A stretch of DNA of 64,000 bases from Cerasicoccus maritimus (GTDB taxonomy: Bacteria > Verrucomicrobiota > Verrucomicrobiia > Opitutales > Cerasicoccaceae): NCBI GenBank assembly GCA_031296935.1, contig JAVDPD010000023.1:1-64000 (forward strand), read 5' to 3'. The notes beneath the pieces were generated by a model. That model ran no database searches and was not told where the DNA came from. It saw only the letters and a list, made by a program, of their open reading frames with translations. Positions 37,118 to 46,834 of this stretch are shown one piece after another (within the stretch, counting starts at the first letter, position 1; the number at the start of each line of letters is the position of its first letter). The translations under genes and the position numbers were made by a program.

Positions 37118-38638
37118 ATGGATTTCACCGAACTATTCGAGCTAACCGGCTTCGCCGCCCTGAACTGGCAAATGCTAGTGATGTGGGTCGTGGTGGCTGT
37201 GTTACTTTACCTGGCGGTGTTTAAGGAGTTCGAGCCACTGTTGCTCGTGCCCATCGCCTTTGGCGCTCTGCTGGCCAATTTGCCCACCAAAAACATGGTC
37301 AACGCCCCTCCCGGGGAGATCCTGAGCCCCGTTGCGGGCGTGGTGGTCGCCGCGTATGGCGAAACAGGCCAAACCATTGAAATGCCCGCCACCGAGCGGC
37401 AACGTCCCAGCCACCTGACCAAATACAGCGTGGAAGGCATCAAGGAACTGTTTGCCGAAGAAAACCTGCTCTACGGAGAAGGCCGCCAAACGCTCCTGTA
37501 TGTCATCCGCCCTACCAACGCCAGCCATTCCGGCGCGGAGCCCGTGTCCGCACAGGCAGCGTGGCTCGACTCGGAAGAAACCGTTACAATCAACAACGAC
37601 GATTACCTGATCTGGGCCAAAGCCTCGGGCAGTGTTTCCCAAGCCTTTGTCAGCGCAGGTGACACCGTAGCAGCCGGTCAACCCCTGATGCGCGTTTATG
37701 CGGACCACAGTGGCGGCCTCTTCCACTACATCTCCCTCGGCGTTGTGCTGGAGCTCTTCCCGCCGCTGATCTTCCTCGGCGTGGGCGCCCTGACGGATTT
37801 CGGCCCACTGATCGCCAACCCCCGCACCCTGCTCCTCGGCGCAGCTGCCCAGTTCGGCGTGTTCGCCACCTACCTGGGCGCAATTTCCTCCGGCTTGTTC
37901 ACGAGCTATGAGGCTGCCGCAATCGGGATTATCGGGGGCGCAGACGGCCCGACATCGATCTTCCTCGCCAACGCTCTGGCCCCCGACTTGATGGCTCCCA
38001 TCGCGGTTGCGGCCTACAGCTACATGGCGCTCGTGCCGGTCATCCAGCCCCCCATCATGCGGGCCTTGACCACCGAGAAGGAACGCAAGATCCGCATGAA
38101 GAGCCTCCGCAAGGTTGGCCGCCTCGAAAAGCTGATCTTCGCCCTGATCGTCACGATCTTCTGCATCCTGGTTGCTCCCGACGCCTCGCCGCTGATCGGC
38201 ATGCTCCTGCTCGGCAACTTCCTGCGCGAGTGTGGCGTAACTCAGCGCCTCTCGAAAGCCGCCCAGAATGAGCTGATCAACATTGTCACGATCTTCCTCG
38301 GAACGAGCGTGGGCATCACCATGACCGGCGACCGCTTCCTGAAGGCGGAAACCCTGATGATCCTTGCCCTCGGTGTCGTGGCCTTCAGCATCGCAACGGC
38401 CTCCGGCCTGTTGATGGCGAAGCTCATGAACCTCTTCAGCAAGAACAAGATCAACCCGCTTATCGGCTCGGCCGGTGTATCCGCTGTTCCGATGGCGGCC
38501 CGCGTCAGCCAGGTGGAAGGTCAGAAGGCCGACTCCAGCAACTTCCTGCTCATGCACGCCATGGGCCCCAACGTGGCCGGCGTCATCGGCACAGCTCTGG
38601 CCGCCGGTTACTTCATGGCGATCTTCGCCGGTCACTAA
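37118..38638 (+). CDS. mmdB: sodium-translocating decarboxylase beta subunit with lipoyl-like insertion
   Basis: A 506-residue membrane subunit that decarboxylates carboxybiotin and pumps Na+. The family core is clear: KEFEPLLLVPIAFGALLANL, then LELFPPLIFLGVGALTDFGP, LLGAAAQFGVFATYLGA, GIIGGADGPTSIFLA and GTSVGITMTGDRFL. Between the second membrane helix and the core lies an extra segment of about 140 residues (57-197). Its ends look like two halves of a barrel-sandwich hybrid domain (SPVAGVVVAAYGETGQTIEM and WAKASGSVSQAFVSAGDTV), without a biotinylatable MKM. Ordinary beta subunits have only a short loop there. Confidence 0.9.
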   Translation: MDFTELFELTGFAALNWQMLVMWVVVAVLLYLAVFKEFEPLLLVPIAFGALLANLPTKNMVNAPPGEILSPVAGVVVAAYGETGQTIEMPATERQRPSHLTKYSVEGIKELFAEENLLYGEGRQTLLYVIRPTNASHSGAEPVSAQAAWLDSEETVTINNDDYLIWAKASGSVSQAFVSAGDTVAAGQPLMRVYADHSGGLFHYISLGVVLELFPPLIFLGVGALTDFGPLIANPRTLLLGAAAQFGVFATYLGAISSGLFTSYEAAAIGIIGGADGPTSIFLANALAPDLMAPIAVAAYSYMALVPVIQPPIMRALTTEKERKIRMKSLRKVGRLEKLIFALIVTIFCILVAPDASPLIGMLLLGNFLRECGVTQRLSKAAQNELINIVTIFLGTSVGITMTGDRFLKAETLMILALGVVAFSIATASGLLMAKLMNLFSKNKINPLIGSAGVSAVPMAARVSQVEGQKADSSNFLLMHAMGPNVAGVIGTALAAGYFMAIFAGH

Positions 38639-38708
38639 TTGACCAATTTGTCAGCGCACTATACTTCTTATAATTCAGCATCACACAGCTATAAATATCT
38701 AAATTCGC

Positions 38709-40220
38709 ATGAGCACCATGACGGCAATTCCCGAATTAACAGCAGCAGAAGCTGCGGCTCTCATCTCTGACGGCGACACCATTGGCTTCAGCGGGTTCAC
38801 CCCCGCTGGCGCAGCCAAGGCCATTCCCCGCGCTCTCGCCGAGCGCGCCAAGGCCGAGCACGAAGCAGGTCGTCCGTTTAAGATCGGTGTAGTAACTGGC
38901 GCATCCACCGGCGACTCGCTCGACGGTGAACTCGCCCGCGCAGAAGCCGTTGCCTGGCGCACGCCTTACCAATCGGACAAATACCTCCGCAAGGCGATCA
39001 ACGCCAACCAGACCCGCTTCTTCGACATGCACTTGTCGATGCTGCCCCAGAACGTCCGCTACGGATTCCTGGGCAAGTTCAAGTTTGCCGTGGTCGAAGC
39101 CTGCGACGTCACCGAAGACGGCGAGATCGTCCTGAGCACCTCAGTCGGCGCCTCCCCCACCTTCTGCAACGTGGCGGACAAGATCCTCATCGAAATCAAT
39201 GAGCAGCACCCGAAGGAGCTCCGTGGCCTGCACGACATCTATGAGCCGAAGGATCCGCCTCACCGCGAAGCCATCCCGGTCAACAGCAGTAGCGAACGCA
39301 TCGGCTCGGAAGTGCTCAAGGTCGACCCTGCGAAGATTGCCGGCATCGTCCGCACCAACCTGCCCGACGAAACCGGCGGCTTCAAGGCTCCGGATCCCGT
39401 CACCCTGAAGATCGGTGAAAACGTCGCCCGCTTCCTGGCCGACGAGCTCAAGGCTGGCCGCATTCCGGAAGACTTCCTGCCGATTCAGTCCGGCGTGGGC
39501 AACATTGCCAACGCGGTCCTCGGCGCGATGGGCAGCAACCCGGACATCCCTCCCTTCGAAATGTATTCCGAAGTGATTCAGGACTCCGTGGTCGACCTGA
39601 TGAAGAGCGGCGCCGTCAAGTTCGGTAGCGCAACTTCACTCACGCTCAGCCCGCCCGTCCTGAAGGAAGTTTACGAGAACCTCGAGTTCTACAAGGAGCG
39701 CGTGATGCTCCGCCCGCAGGAAATTTCCAACCACCCGGAAATCGTCCGCCGCCTCGGCATCATCTCGATTAACACCGCGATCGAAGTCGATATCTTCGGC
39801 AACGTGAACAGCACACACGTCATGGGCAAGGACCTCATGAACGGCATCGGCGGCTCGGGCGACTTCACCCGCAACGCTTTCATCTCGATCTTCACCTGCC
39901 CGTCAGTCGCCAAGGGCGGCGCCATCAGCACCATCGTGCCGCTGGTCAGCCACCTCGACCACAGCGAACACAGCGTGCAGATCGTCATCACTGAGCAAGG
40001 CATCGCCGACCTCCGTGGCAAAGACCCGCATGAGCGCGCCAAAGCGATTATCGAAAACTGCGCCAACCCGGAATACCGCGACATGCTCAATCATTATTTG
40101 GACTCCGTCAAAGACGGGCACACCCCACAGAGTCTCGGTGATGCTTACAGCATGCACCAAGCATTCCTCCAGAGCGGTAACATGCAAAACGTATCATGGT
40201 CCTGTGACTCACAGGAATGA
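38709..40220 (+). CDS. succinate/propionyl-CoA (acetyl-CoA hydrolase family) CoA-transferase
   Basis: A 503-residue class I CoA-transferase of the succinyl-CoA:acetate/propionate type. Typical segments are TIGFSGFTPAGAAKAIP, SGVGNIANAVLGAMG (residues 261-275) and EMYSEVIQDS with the likely catalytic Glu288. GNVNSTHVMGKDLMNGIGG follows. In this setting it would transfer CoA from propionyl-CoA to succinate, closing the propionate cycle like E. coli ScpC. Acetate as partner cannot be excluded. It ends the plus-strand operon, followed by a strong terminator. Confidence 0.88.
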   Translation: MSTMTAIPELTAAEAAALISDGDTIGFSGFTPAGAAKAIPRALAERAKAEHEAGRPFKIGVVTGASTGDSLDGELARAEAVAWRTPYQSDKYLRKAINANQTRFFDMHLSMLPQNVRYGFLGKFKFAVVEACDVTEDGEIVLSTSVGASPTFCNVADKILIEINEQHPKELRGLHDIYEPKDPPHREAIPVNSSSERIGSEVLKVDPAKIAGIVRTNLPDETGGFKAPDPVTLKIGENVARFLADELKAGRIPEDFLPIQSGVGNIANAVLGAMGSNPDIPPFEMYSEVIQDSVVDLMKSGAVKFGSATSLTLSPPVLKEVYENLEFYKERVMLRPQEISNHPEIVRRLGIISINTAIEVDIFGNVNSTHVMGKDLMNGIGGSGDFTRNAFISIFTCPSVAKGGAISTIVPLVSHLDHSEHSVQIVITEQGIADLRGKDPHERAKAIIENCANPEYRDMLNHYLDSVKDGHTPQSLGDAYSMHQAFLQSGNMQNVSWSCDSQE

Positions 40221-40270
40221 GCGTTTTTCCTTAGCGAACATGGAACTGCCAGAGATGGAGGTTTTCTAAA

Positions 40271-40343
40271 GATACAATAGTAGAGTAGTAGCAGTAGTAG
40301 AGTGGACCGGCTCAGCCCCAATAGGCTGAGCCGGTTATTTTTT
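40271..40343 (+). terminator. terminator of the propionate operon, with TAG-repeat leader (copy 1)
   Basis: Stem ACCGGCTCAGCC (40306-40317) pairs with GGCTGAGCCGGT (40324-40335), followed by TATTTTTTT. The 30 bp before it are built of TAG/CAG triplets (AGTAGTAGCAGTAGTAG). The same triplet run plus a related hairpin recurs at 44022-44104. Confidence 0.9.
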
Positions 40344-40488
40344 GGGCAATTCACCCGATAGGAATATAGATCAAGCAATGTATCTATTGTTAGATATCAT
40401 AAAAAACCATTGACACACCGGCCTCGCACTGGCACTTGGATAAGTCGATTCTACCCCGAATCAACCCCCATCAAGGAATCCATCCCCT

Positions 40489-43400
40489 ATGAGAAAAGAC
40501 CCGCTTGCCGCGAACGCTGCGTACGGTGTTTTGCGTCTAAGAATACCCTCCCTCGCGCTGCTTGCCGGCGCTGCCCTCTCGATACCCTCCTCCCTCTTCG
40601 CCGCCCAATTCGATATTGCGGCCGAGACCACCGATAACGAAATCTACTCCGACAGCACCCAGAAAAGCTGGCCCTACAACTCCACGGTGCGCACCGGTAA
40701 CGGCAACACTACAGCCGGACAACAATCCACGCACGTCATCCCATTTGCGTTGCCCACGATTCCCAGTGGCGAGGAAGTCACCGCCGCCAGCTTGTCCATT
40801 AATCTGCAAGGCTGGCACAACTACGGCGCAAACCTCACCAACATAGACGTTTACGGCCTCGAAACAACACAGAGCTCCAGCTCCACGCTCATTGCCCACT
40901 ATGTGGACGGCGCAAACCCGTCGTCCAACTCCGACGCGACACTCGTTAGCTCAGATCTGCTGACGCCGGCCGATATCGACACGACTGCCGCATCTTCCCA
41001 AACGATTGCCAAGACCTCCGGCGACTTCGCCAACTTCATCCAAGGCCTCTACGACAACGGCGCGCAGCCAGGTGAATACGTCTTCCTCGTCCTCACGCAC
41101 GACAGCACGCTTTCGGGCCAAAATTACTACCTGGTCAGCAGCGGCGATGCATCCAGCTACCCGGTTCCCGAGCTCAGCATCACCACCTCCGCCATCCAGC
41201 CCACCACGCGCACCGTCACCACGACTGTTCACGCCGAAGACCGCGTGATGCTGGCTGACTTCACGACCCGCTGGGTTGGTGATGACGACGCCCGCGTCGG
41301 TCATGGCTACAGTGCTTCACAATCATCCGCCTACGTAATGCCCGTTCAACTGCCCACGCTCAATGCGGGCGAATCCATCCAGTCCGCCGAGCTGACCATC
41401 AACCTAGAAGCATGGAATAACTACAACAACGTGCTGAACGACATCGACTTGTTCGGCATCTACGTGACCAACGCCAGCCCCGTCGTCAACGACAGCGACT
41501 ACTTCGTGGACGGTGCCAATGCTGGCTCTTACCCACTGGCTGACCTGATCTCAGATGGCCTTGCAACCCCGGCGGACATCAATACCACCGCCGGCTCCGG
41601 CCAGACGATCACCAAGGTCAGCGTCGACATCGGCTCCTTCTTCCAGGACTTATACGACGGTGGCGCGAGCGCGGGCGACTACGCCTTCCTGACCATCAGC
41701 CACGACGTCTCGATCAGCCTACAGCGCTACTACGACTTCAGCACGGCCGACAGTGCCGAGGCTCCCAGCGTCGAGTTTACTATCGTTACCGACGCCGGTG
41801 ACGGCCTCCCCGATGGCCCCAAACTCTGGGTGGATGACGACGCAGCCTCCGGCGGAGATGGCTCAGAGGCCACGCCCTACGACACGATCCAAGCCGCAGT
41901 CAACGCCGCCGTTGCAGGAGACGTAATCGTCGTCAAAGACGGAACCTACACCGAGCAGGTCGACATTACGCAGTATTACTCGTCACCCATAACGATCATT
42001 GCCGAGCCCGGCGCCAGCCCGATCGTGACGGGCCAGGACCCGCTGAGCGGCTGGACCGGACCTGACGCCAACGGCGTTTACACGCTGGATGTCGCCGACA
42101 TCGTGGAGCACCTCTATGTCCGCGACAAGCCGATGCCGATGGCCCGATGGCCCAAGCGCAATGACCCGTGGCTCGAAGTCATCAGCTTCGATGAAAGTGC
42201 TGAAACGCTGACCTATGCAGACACCCTGCCGCCGATTTCCGGCGTCACCAGCGACGTGGGAGACCTCGCCATTGCAATGTTTACGAGCTACGATGCTCGG
42301 ATCGAGATTTTCGAGCCCATCGCTATCTCCGGCTCCAATCCCGTGACGGTCACCTTCGACTCTATGACGAATAATGACCCGCAGTATGTATATTTTTACA
42401 ATCACCCGGATCTCATCAGCGAGCCCGGCGAGTGGGCCATGGAGCGCCTGGCCAACAACGAGACCCGGCTCTACTTCAAGCCCGTCAACTCTGCCGACTT
42501 GAACGAAACAACGTACACCAACCGCAGCCGTGGCTTTGATATTTCGGGCTCCGGCACAGTGGGCAATGTAGTGGTTAGCGGCTTCATTATCAAGGGCTTC
42601 AAGTATTTTGGCGTGTTCGCCTACGCAGGTGAAAACATCACCGTGGAAGACTGTCTCATCTACAACAATGCCTACGAAGTCTGGGGCAATGGCGTTGGCG
42701 GCATTGGCATTTATCTGAAAAACTGCGACGTCGGTCCGGTCAATATCCGCCGCTGCCTGATCACGCAAAACGGCACCGGCTTAAGCCTCTACAATAATAA
42801 CAACGTGACCATCGACATGTGCGAAGTCGTCGACAATCACAACGACGGTTTCTTCCAGCAGTGCGCCAACTCCAGCACACCGATCACCGGAGTCACCATC
42901 TCCAACAGCTACTTCCACAATCACCTGTATCTCGCCCATCCGGACAACATGCAGTTTGCGCTCGGACCGACGACGATGACGTTTGACAGCGTCCTCGCGG
43001 AAATCGCTGGCCAGAACCTGATGGACCGCGACGGCGTAGACTGTGTCATCACGAACTCCGTCATGATCGGCTCCATCGCGCGTAGTATTCAAATGCTCGA
43101 AGGCGACAGCTGGTATATGGATAAAAGCACGGTGGGCCTTTCGCGCTACAGCGCAGTAGCCCTGAGCTCACCCGGCACCCACCTGCAGGAGAATATTATC
43201 TACGGAAATTATACGCTGGAAAGCCCTACTACCCCGGCCGACTTCACCGCAGACTACAACATGTTTGAGTTTACCCATAATTGGCGACACCACATCCTCA
43301 ACTACAACAACGGCGTCTACTACAGCTACGACACCATCGCTGGACTCTACGCGGCGACGGGCTTAGAGGAGCACAGCCAAGTCGCTAACCCGCTATTAAC

Positions 43401-43866
43401 GAATGTGCCTGTCCTCATTGCCGAAGTGGTGGGCTTTGGCCTCAGCACCACCAGTGTGCTCAAGCTCGATGGCTACCCTGACACCCTCAGCGCCTCGTTC
43501 GCCGTTGGTGACTACGTGGAAATCAACAGCGATGGCGTCGTCCGCCAGATCACGGCGATGAACACCGGCAACGACACCATCACCATCTCGCCGACCCTCC
43601 CACAGACGCCCTACCGTCACTCGGTAATCTACAACTGGGGCAGCAACTCGAACTTCGCGCTCGATACCCTGCCCGCCTCTGGCAGCCCGGCTCTGACCGC
43701 CGGCCCCGCAGGCTCGGTCATCGGCTCTACCATCAACGTCGCGAACTACCGTGCGGGCGATTTTGACGGCGACGGCACGCGTGATTTGCCGGCTATTCCC
43801 ACGAGCCTCAGCGAGACGTTCCCCTCCTACAACGAATTCGACTACCCCTGCGCGATTCCGTACTAA
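40489..43866 (+). CDS. large secreted protein with two DNRLRE-like domains and a right-handed beta-helix
   Basis: A 1125-residue exported protein with a signal peptide after a long basic N-terminus (LALLAGAALSIPSSLFAA). Two homologous beta domains follow (about 38-235 and 240-445), each with the rhythm ETTDNEIYSDSTQKSW and TVHAEDRVMLADFTTRWVG, ending SHDVSISLQRYYDFSTAD, as in DNRLRE-type carbohydrate-associated modules. From about 450 (LWVDDDAASGGDGSEATPYD) a DUF1565/beta-helix domain runs to about 900 (ITVEDCLIYNNAYEVWGNG, GTGLSLYNNNNVTIDMCEV). This resembles polysaccharide lyases and epimerases, but no catalytic residues are assigned. The end is GDFDGDGTRDLPAIP. No PEP-CTERM tag. Confidence 0.78.
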   Translation: MRKDPLAANAAYGVLRLRIPSLALLAGAALSIPSSLFAAQFDIAAETTDNEIYSDSTQKSWPYNSTVRTGNGNTTAGQQSTHVIPFALPTIPSGEEVTAASLSINLQGWHNYGANLTNIDVYGLETTQSSSSTLIAHYVDGANPSSNSDATLVSSDLLTPADIDTTAASSQTIAKTSGDFANFIQGLYDNGAQPGEYVFLVLTHDSTLSGQNYYLVSSGDASSYPVPELSITTSAIQPTTRTVTTTVHAEDRVMLADFTTRWVGDDDARVGHGYSASQSSAYVMPVQLPTLNAGESIQSAELTINLEAWNNYNNVLNDIDLFGIYVTNASPVVNDSDYFVDGANAGSYPLADLISDGLATPADINTTAGSGQTITKVSVDIGSFFQDLYDGGASAGDYAFLTISHDVSISLQRYYDFSTADSAEAPSVEFTIVTDAGDGLPDGPKLWVDDDAASGGDGSEATPYDTIQAAVNAAVAGDVIVVKDGTYTEQVDITQYYSSPITIIAEPGASPIVTGQDPLSGWTGPDANGVYTLDVADIVEHLYVRDKPMPMARWPKRNDPWLEVISFDESAETLTYADTLPPISGVTSDVGDLAIAMFTSYDARIEIFEPIAISGSNPVTVTFDSMTNNDPQYVYFYNHPDLISEPGEWAMERLANNETRLYFKPVNSADLNETTYTNRSRGFDISGSGTVGNVVVSGFIIKGFKYFGVFAYAGENITVEDCLIYNNAYEVWGNGVGGIGIYLKNCDVGPVNIRRCLITQNGTGLSLYNNNNVTIDMCEVVDNHNDGFFQQCANSSTPITGVTISNSYFHNHLYLAHPDNMQFALGPTTMTFDSVLAEIAGQNLMDRDGVDCVITNSVMIGSIARSIQMLEGDSWYMDKSTVGLSRYSAVALSSPGTHLQENIIYGNYTLESPTTPADFTADYNMFEFTHNWRHHILNYNNGVYYSYDTIAGLYAATGLEEHSQVANPLLTNVPVLIAEVVGFGLSTTSVLKLDGYPDTLSASFAVGDYVEINSDGVVRQITAMNTGNDTITISPTLPQTPYRHSVIYNWGSNSNFALDTLPASGSPALTAGPAGSVIGSTINVANYRAGDFDGDGTRDLPAIPTSLSETFPSYNEFDYPCAIPY

Positions 43867-43892
43867 TTAAACTCAGATTCGTGATTTTTTCG

Positions 43893-43921
43893 ACGGCCGG
43901 GGCCCCAAACCCGGCCGTTTT
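43893..43921 (+). terminator. terminator after the beta-helix gene
   Basis: ACGGCCGGG (43893-43901) pairs with CCCGGCCGT (43910-43918) and is followed by TTTT. It lies 27 bp past the stop. Confidence 0.8.
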
Positions 43922-44021
43922 GCGTGAAAGTCTGCGTTTCTAGACAGAAATCCCGAAAAAAAATGCCTTAAACGGCCGTTTTAATAAAAAAATTCTGGAA
44001 CTTCCTCAAAAACAGGCTTAC

Positions 44022-44104
44022 TAATAATAACAGCAGTATAGTAGTAGTAGCAGTAGTAGTATGGACCGGTTCAGCCTTTATGTTGGCTGGGCCGGTTCTT
44101 TTTT
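44022..44104 (+). repeat. TAG-repeat plus hairpin, copy 2
   Basis: A TAG/CAG triplet run (AGTAGTAGTAGCAGTAGTAG) leads into stem ACCGGTTCAGCC (44065-44076) and GGCTGGGCCGGT (44085-44096), with T-rich sequence after it. It is a diverged copy of 40271-40343 in the same orientation. The two copies bracket the beta-helix gene. It can terminate plus-strand transcripts just before the convergent znuB stop. Confidence 0.8.
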
Positions 44105-44108
44105 ATCT

Positions 44109-44921
44109 CTAGCGCTGTATCACCCGAACTAGCCAACTGACACCAAAGCAGGCCGTTGCTGCTAGCACAATTGCCGCGCCAGATGACCAATCATAGTGGT
44201 AAGAAACCAACAAGCCGACAAACACGCTGAGCATGGAGACAATGACCGCTGACAGCATCGCTCCGCGCACCGAACGCGCCCAAACGAGCGCCGCCGCTGC
44301 CGGAGTGATCAAAAGCGCAGTCGCCATCAAGGCGCCCACCACACGCACCGCAGTCACAACACTGAGCGCAGTTATAACCAGCAGCAGCGTGCGCATGCGA
44401 TTAGGCCGAGCACCAATCACGCACGCATACTCAGGGTCAACCGAGGCCAGCTCCAGCTCTTTGTTAATCAAAGCCACAGCGAGCAACACAAGGATGGTCA
44501 CCGCACCAGCAAGCCAAAGGTCCTGAGCTGCCACTCCCAAAACACTGCCAAAGAGCAGCGCATTAAAATCACGAAACGAATTCACCTGACTCATCATCAG
44601 GACACCGAGCGCGAACATGCCGGAAAGCACCACGCCGATCGCGGCGTCCTCCCCCACTTCGCGACGACGCGACAGCCAACCGACGCCCAGCGCGGTCGCC
44701 AAAGCCGCACCAAGGGCACCCCAAAAAACATCCACCCCGCGCAGGAACGCAAACACCATGCCCGGCAGCACCGTGTGCGACAAAGCCCCACCAAAGAACG
44801 ACATCCGCCGTTGCACGATGTAAACACCAATAACCGCGCAGTTCACGCCCGCGAGCAGCCCCGCGAGCAGCGCGCGTTGCATGAAGGCAGCTTCAAAAGG
44901 CTCTATCAGCCAGTCAATCAC
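44109..44921 (-). CDS. znuB: zinc/manganese ABC transporter permease
   Basis: A 270-residue ABC-3 family permease with about eight membrane helices. Family motifs are RRMSFFGGALSHTVLPGMV, RREVGEDAAIGVVLSGMFAL and VRVVGALMATALLITPAAAA. It forms the membrane channel for Zn2+ or Mn2+ import with the two genes before it. It overlaps the ATPase gene by 4 bp. The metal is inferred from the His-rich binding protein. Confidence 0.9.
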   Translation of the reverse strand: MIDWLIEPFEAAFMQRALLAGLLAGVNCAVIGVYIVQRRMSFFGGALSHTVLPGMVFAFLRGVDVFWGALGAALATALGVGWLSRRREVGEDAAIGVVLSGMFALGVLMMSQVNSFRDFNALLFGSVLGVAAQDLWLAGAVTILVLLAVALINKELELASVDPEYACVIGARPNRMRTLLLVITALSVVTAVRVVGALMATALLITPAAAALVWARSVRGAMLSAVIVSMLSVFVGLLVSYHYDWSSGAAIVLAATACFGVSWLVRVIQR

Positions 44922-45646
44922 GCGGGTGCCTCCTTACTCAATTGGCCATCACCCAGGCAGTAGCGCGCATCAAAAAAGCCGACACCAAACTCCAAGTCGT
45001 GCGTCGCAGTGACGAGGGTCTTGCCTTCGGCCTTGAGCGCATGGAGCACCGTTCGGATAAGCTCCCGGTTCTCGGTGTCGATTGCGTTGAAGGGTTCATC
45101 GAGCAGCAGCAGATCCGCGCCGTGCAGCAAAGTTCGCGCAACCAGCAAGCGCTGCTGCTGCCCACCAGAAAGCTCATTGATACGGCGGTCGGCCAGGCTC
45201 GCGAGCTGGAGTTTCTCCAACATCGCATTCGCGGCAACACGTTCTTTTTTTCCGGGGCGTTTGAACCAGCCCAGGTGAATATAGCTGCCCGTCAGCACGA
45301 AACGGCGCACGCTCATCGGAAAGCCCCAGTCGATGTCACGATGTTGCGGCAAATAGGCCACCTGGTGGTGACACTGCCCGACTCCATGCCCAAGGACGGA
45401 AATTTTTCCATCACGCAGTGGCAAAAGCCCCGCCACGCTTTTGAGCAAAGTTGATTTACCCGCTCCGTTCTCTCCCAAGAGCGCAATACTGCGCCCGCGA
45501 TCGATGCTGAGGTTTACGCCACTGAGCACCGGTGTATCCGCCCCCGCATAGCCCAGCTCTACGTTGGTAAATACCAACGCGGGCGCGTCGTGTGTATGAT
45601 GACCACCGCACGTGGCATGATAGCGGAACAAGGGCACAGGAAGCAT
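44918..45646 (-). CDS. znuC: zinc/manganese ABC transporter ATP-binding protein
   Basis: A 242-residue ABC ATPase. Walker A is LLGENGAGKSTLLKS, the signature is NELSGGQQQRLLVARTLL, Walker B LLLLDEPFNAID and the H-loop VTATHDLEF. The Q-loop lies in VAYLPQHRDIDWGFPMSV, a typical sequence for the ZnuC/MntB branch. The ATG overlaps the TAA of the binding-protein gene (TAATG). Confidence 0.92.
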   Translation of the reverse strand: MLPVPLFRYHATCGGHHTHDAPALVFTNVELGYAGADTPVLSGVNLSIDRGRSIALLGENGAGKSTLLKSVAGLLPLRDGKISVLGHGVGQCHHQVAYLPQHRDIDWGFPMSVRRFVLTGSYIHLGWFKRPGKKERVAANAMLEKLQLASLADRRINELSGGQQQRLLVARTLLHGADLLLLDEPFNAIDTENRELIRTVLHALKAEGKTLVTATHDLEFGVGFFDARYCLGDGQLSKEAPA

Positions 45647-46680
45647 TAATCGAGCGCAGTGACGATCGTTTCAACGTTAGAGCGCATGAGGGAAATGTAG
45701 TCAGGAGCAAGTCCATTCGAGCTCGTAACATTGCCCGTGTAGAGGACAAACGGCTTGGGTAAACCAGCCTCACGGGCCAGTTGAGCAGACAAACGCGAGT
45801 TGGCAGTAGCGTCCACAAACACTGCCGGCACGTCGAGCTCACTGATCATCTTAATGAGTTCACTAAACTGCCTGGCGGATGGGTCCGGAGCTTCCGTACT
45901 CACATTACCCAGTACGCTGGCAGGGGTGAAAAAACCATAACGACGACCGAAATAACGAAGGTTATCGTGGTAATTGATGAGGATTCTGCGACGAGTTGGG
46001 ACTTCCCCCAGACGCGCCTTAGCCCATTCATCAAGCTCGATGAGCTCGTTCAGGTAGCGTTCACGATTCTGGTCATAATACTCCGCATTGGCTGGATCGA
46101 GTTCGACCAAAGCCATGTTGATCGTTAGCACCATTAGAACGGCCAGCTGTGGGTCGAGCCAGACGTGGGGGTCGTAATCGCCATGATCATGCTTGTGGTC
46201 ATGGCCCCCGTGAACATCGCCCTCATGCATGCAGGGCATTTTGAGGATCATCTCAGCCCAGTCCCGGTTTGCCTGCATTGCGTCTTCCTTGCAGCACGGT
46301 GGTTTATGCTCAGCATCGGGATAGAGCTCGGGCATAGTCTCCCAAAATGCCACACCGGGGGCCATCAGCTCCAAACCGTCTGACAGCTCAAGAACCATAG
46401 CCTTGCTACCACTGGCCTTGAGCGCATCAGCGAGCCAAGGCTCCAAACCCGCCCCAAAGCCGACCACCAAGTTTGCTTTGGCCAAGGCCCCCAACTGCCG
46501 AGGAAACGGCTCAAAGTGGTGCGGATCCCCGCCCCCCTCAGCAAAAGTATCCACCGTAACCTTAGTACCGCCAAGCTGCTGCACCCAGTCCGCAACAATG
46601 CCGTTGCTCGCGACTACAGAAAGTCGCGCGCAAAGACCAGCGCTGCCAAGCAGCATGAACCAGAGCAGAGTCCATTTCAT
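45646..46680 (-). CDS. znuA: zinc/manganese-binding periplasmic protein
   Basis: A 344-residue cluster A-I metal-binding protein. I start at the ATG at 46680, which gives a signal peptide (KWTLLWFMLLGSAGLCA). The frame is open further upstream to 46869, but that would overlap priA. Metal-site motifs are GGDPHHFEPFPRQL, the His-rich loop GGHDHKHDHGDYDPHVW and LINYHDNLRYFGRRYGF. An acidic pair with Asp is in AVFVDATANSRLSAQLA. The His/Asp loop favours zinc. It heads znuACB. Confidence 0.88.
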   Translation of the reverse strand: MKWTLLWFMLLGSAGLCARLSVVASNGIVADWVQQLGGTKVTVDTFAEGGGDPHHFEPFPRQLGALAKANLVVGFGAGLEPWLADALKASGSKAMVLELSDGLELMAPGVAFWETMPELYPDAEHKPPCCKEDAMQANRDWAEMILKMPCMHEGDVHGGHDHKHDHGDYDPHVWLDPQLAVLMVLTINMALVELDPANAEYYDQNRERYLNELIELDEWAKARLGEVPTRRRILINYHDNLRYFGRRYGFFTPASVLGNVSTEAPDPSARQFSELIKMISELDVPAVFVDATANSRLSAQLAREAGLPKPFVLYTGNVTSSNGLAPDYISLMRSNVETIVTALD

Positions 46681-46710
46681 CCCGCCCACCATGCCAACCA
46701 CTACGTGAAG

Positions 46711-46725
46711 TGCAAATATATTGCA
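46711..46725. promoter_or_regulatory. palindrome upstream of znuA, candidate Zur/Fur-family operator
   Basis: TGCAA, ATATA, TTGCA lies 30 bp before the znuA ATG in AT-rich sequence, where a metal-responsive repressor would act. Arms are perfect over 5 bp with a self-complementary-like centre. A Fur-family gene lies 5 kb away at 51120. Confidence 0.4.
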
Positions 46726-46834
46726 GTAAGTACTCAACATTCCCATTTCGTTGAGCAAATTATCCCAATCGAAGAAAGCCCCCGCCCAGCGCATGGGCGC
46801 ACTACGTATATCTTTGAATATAACGGCACGTTGC

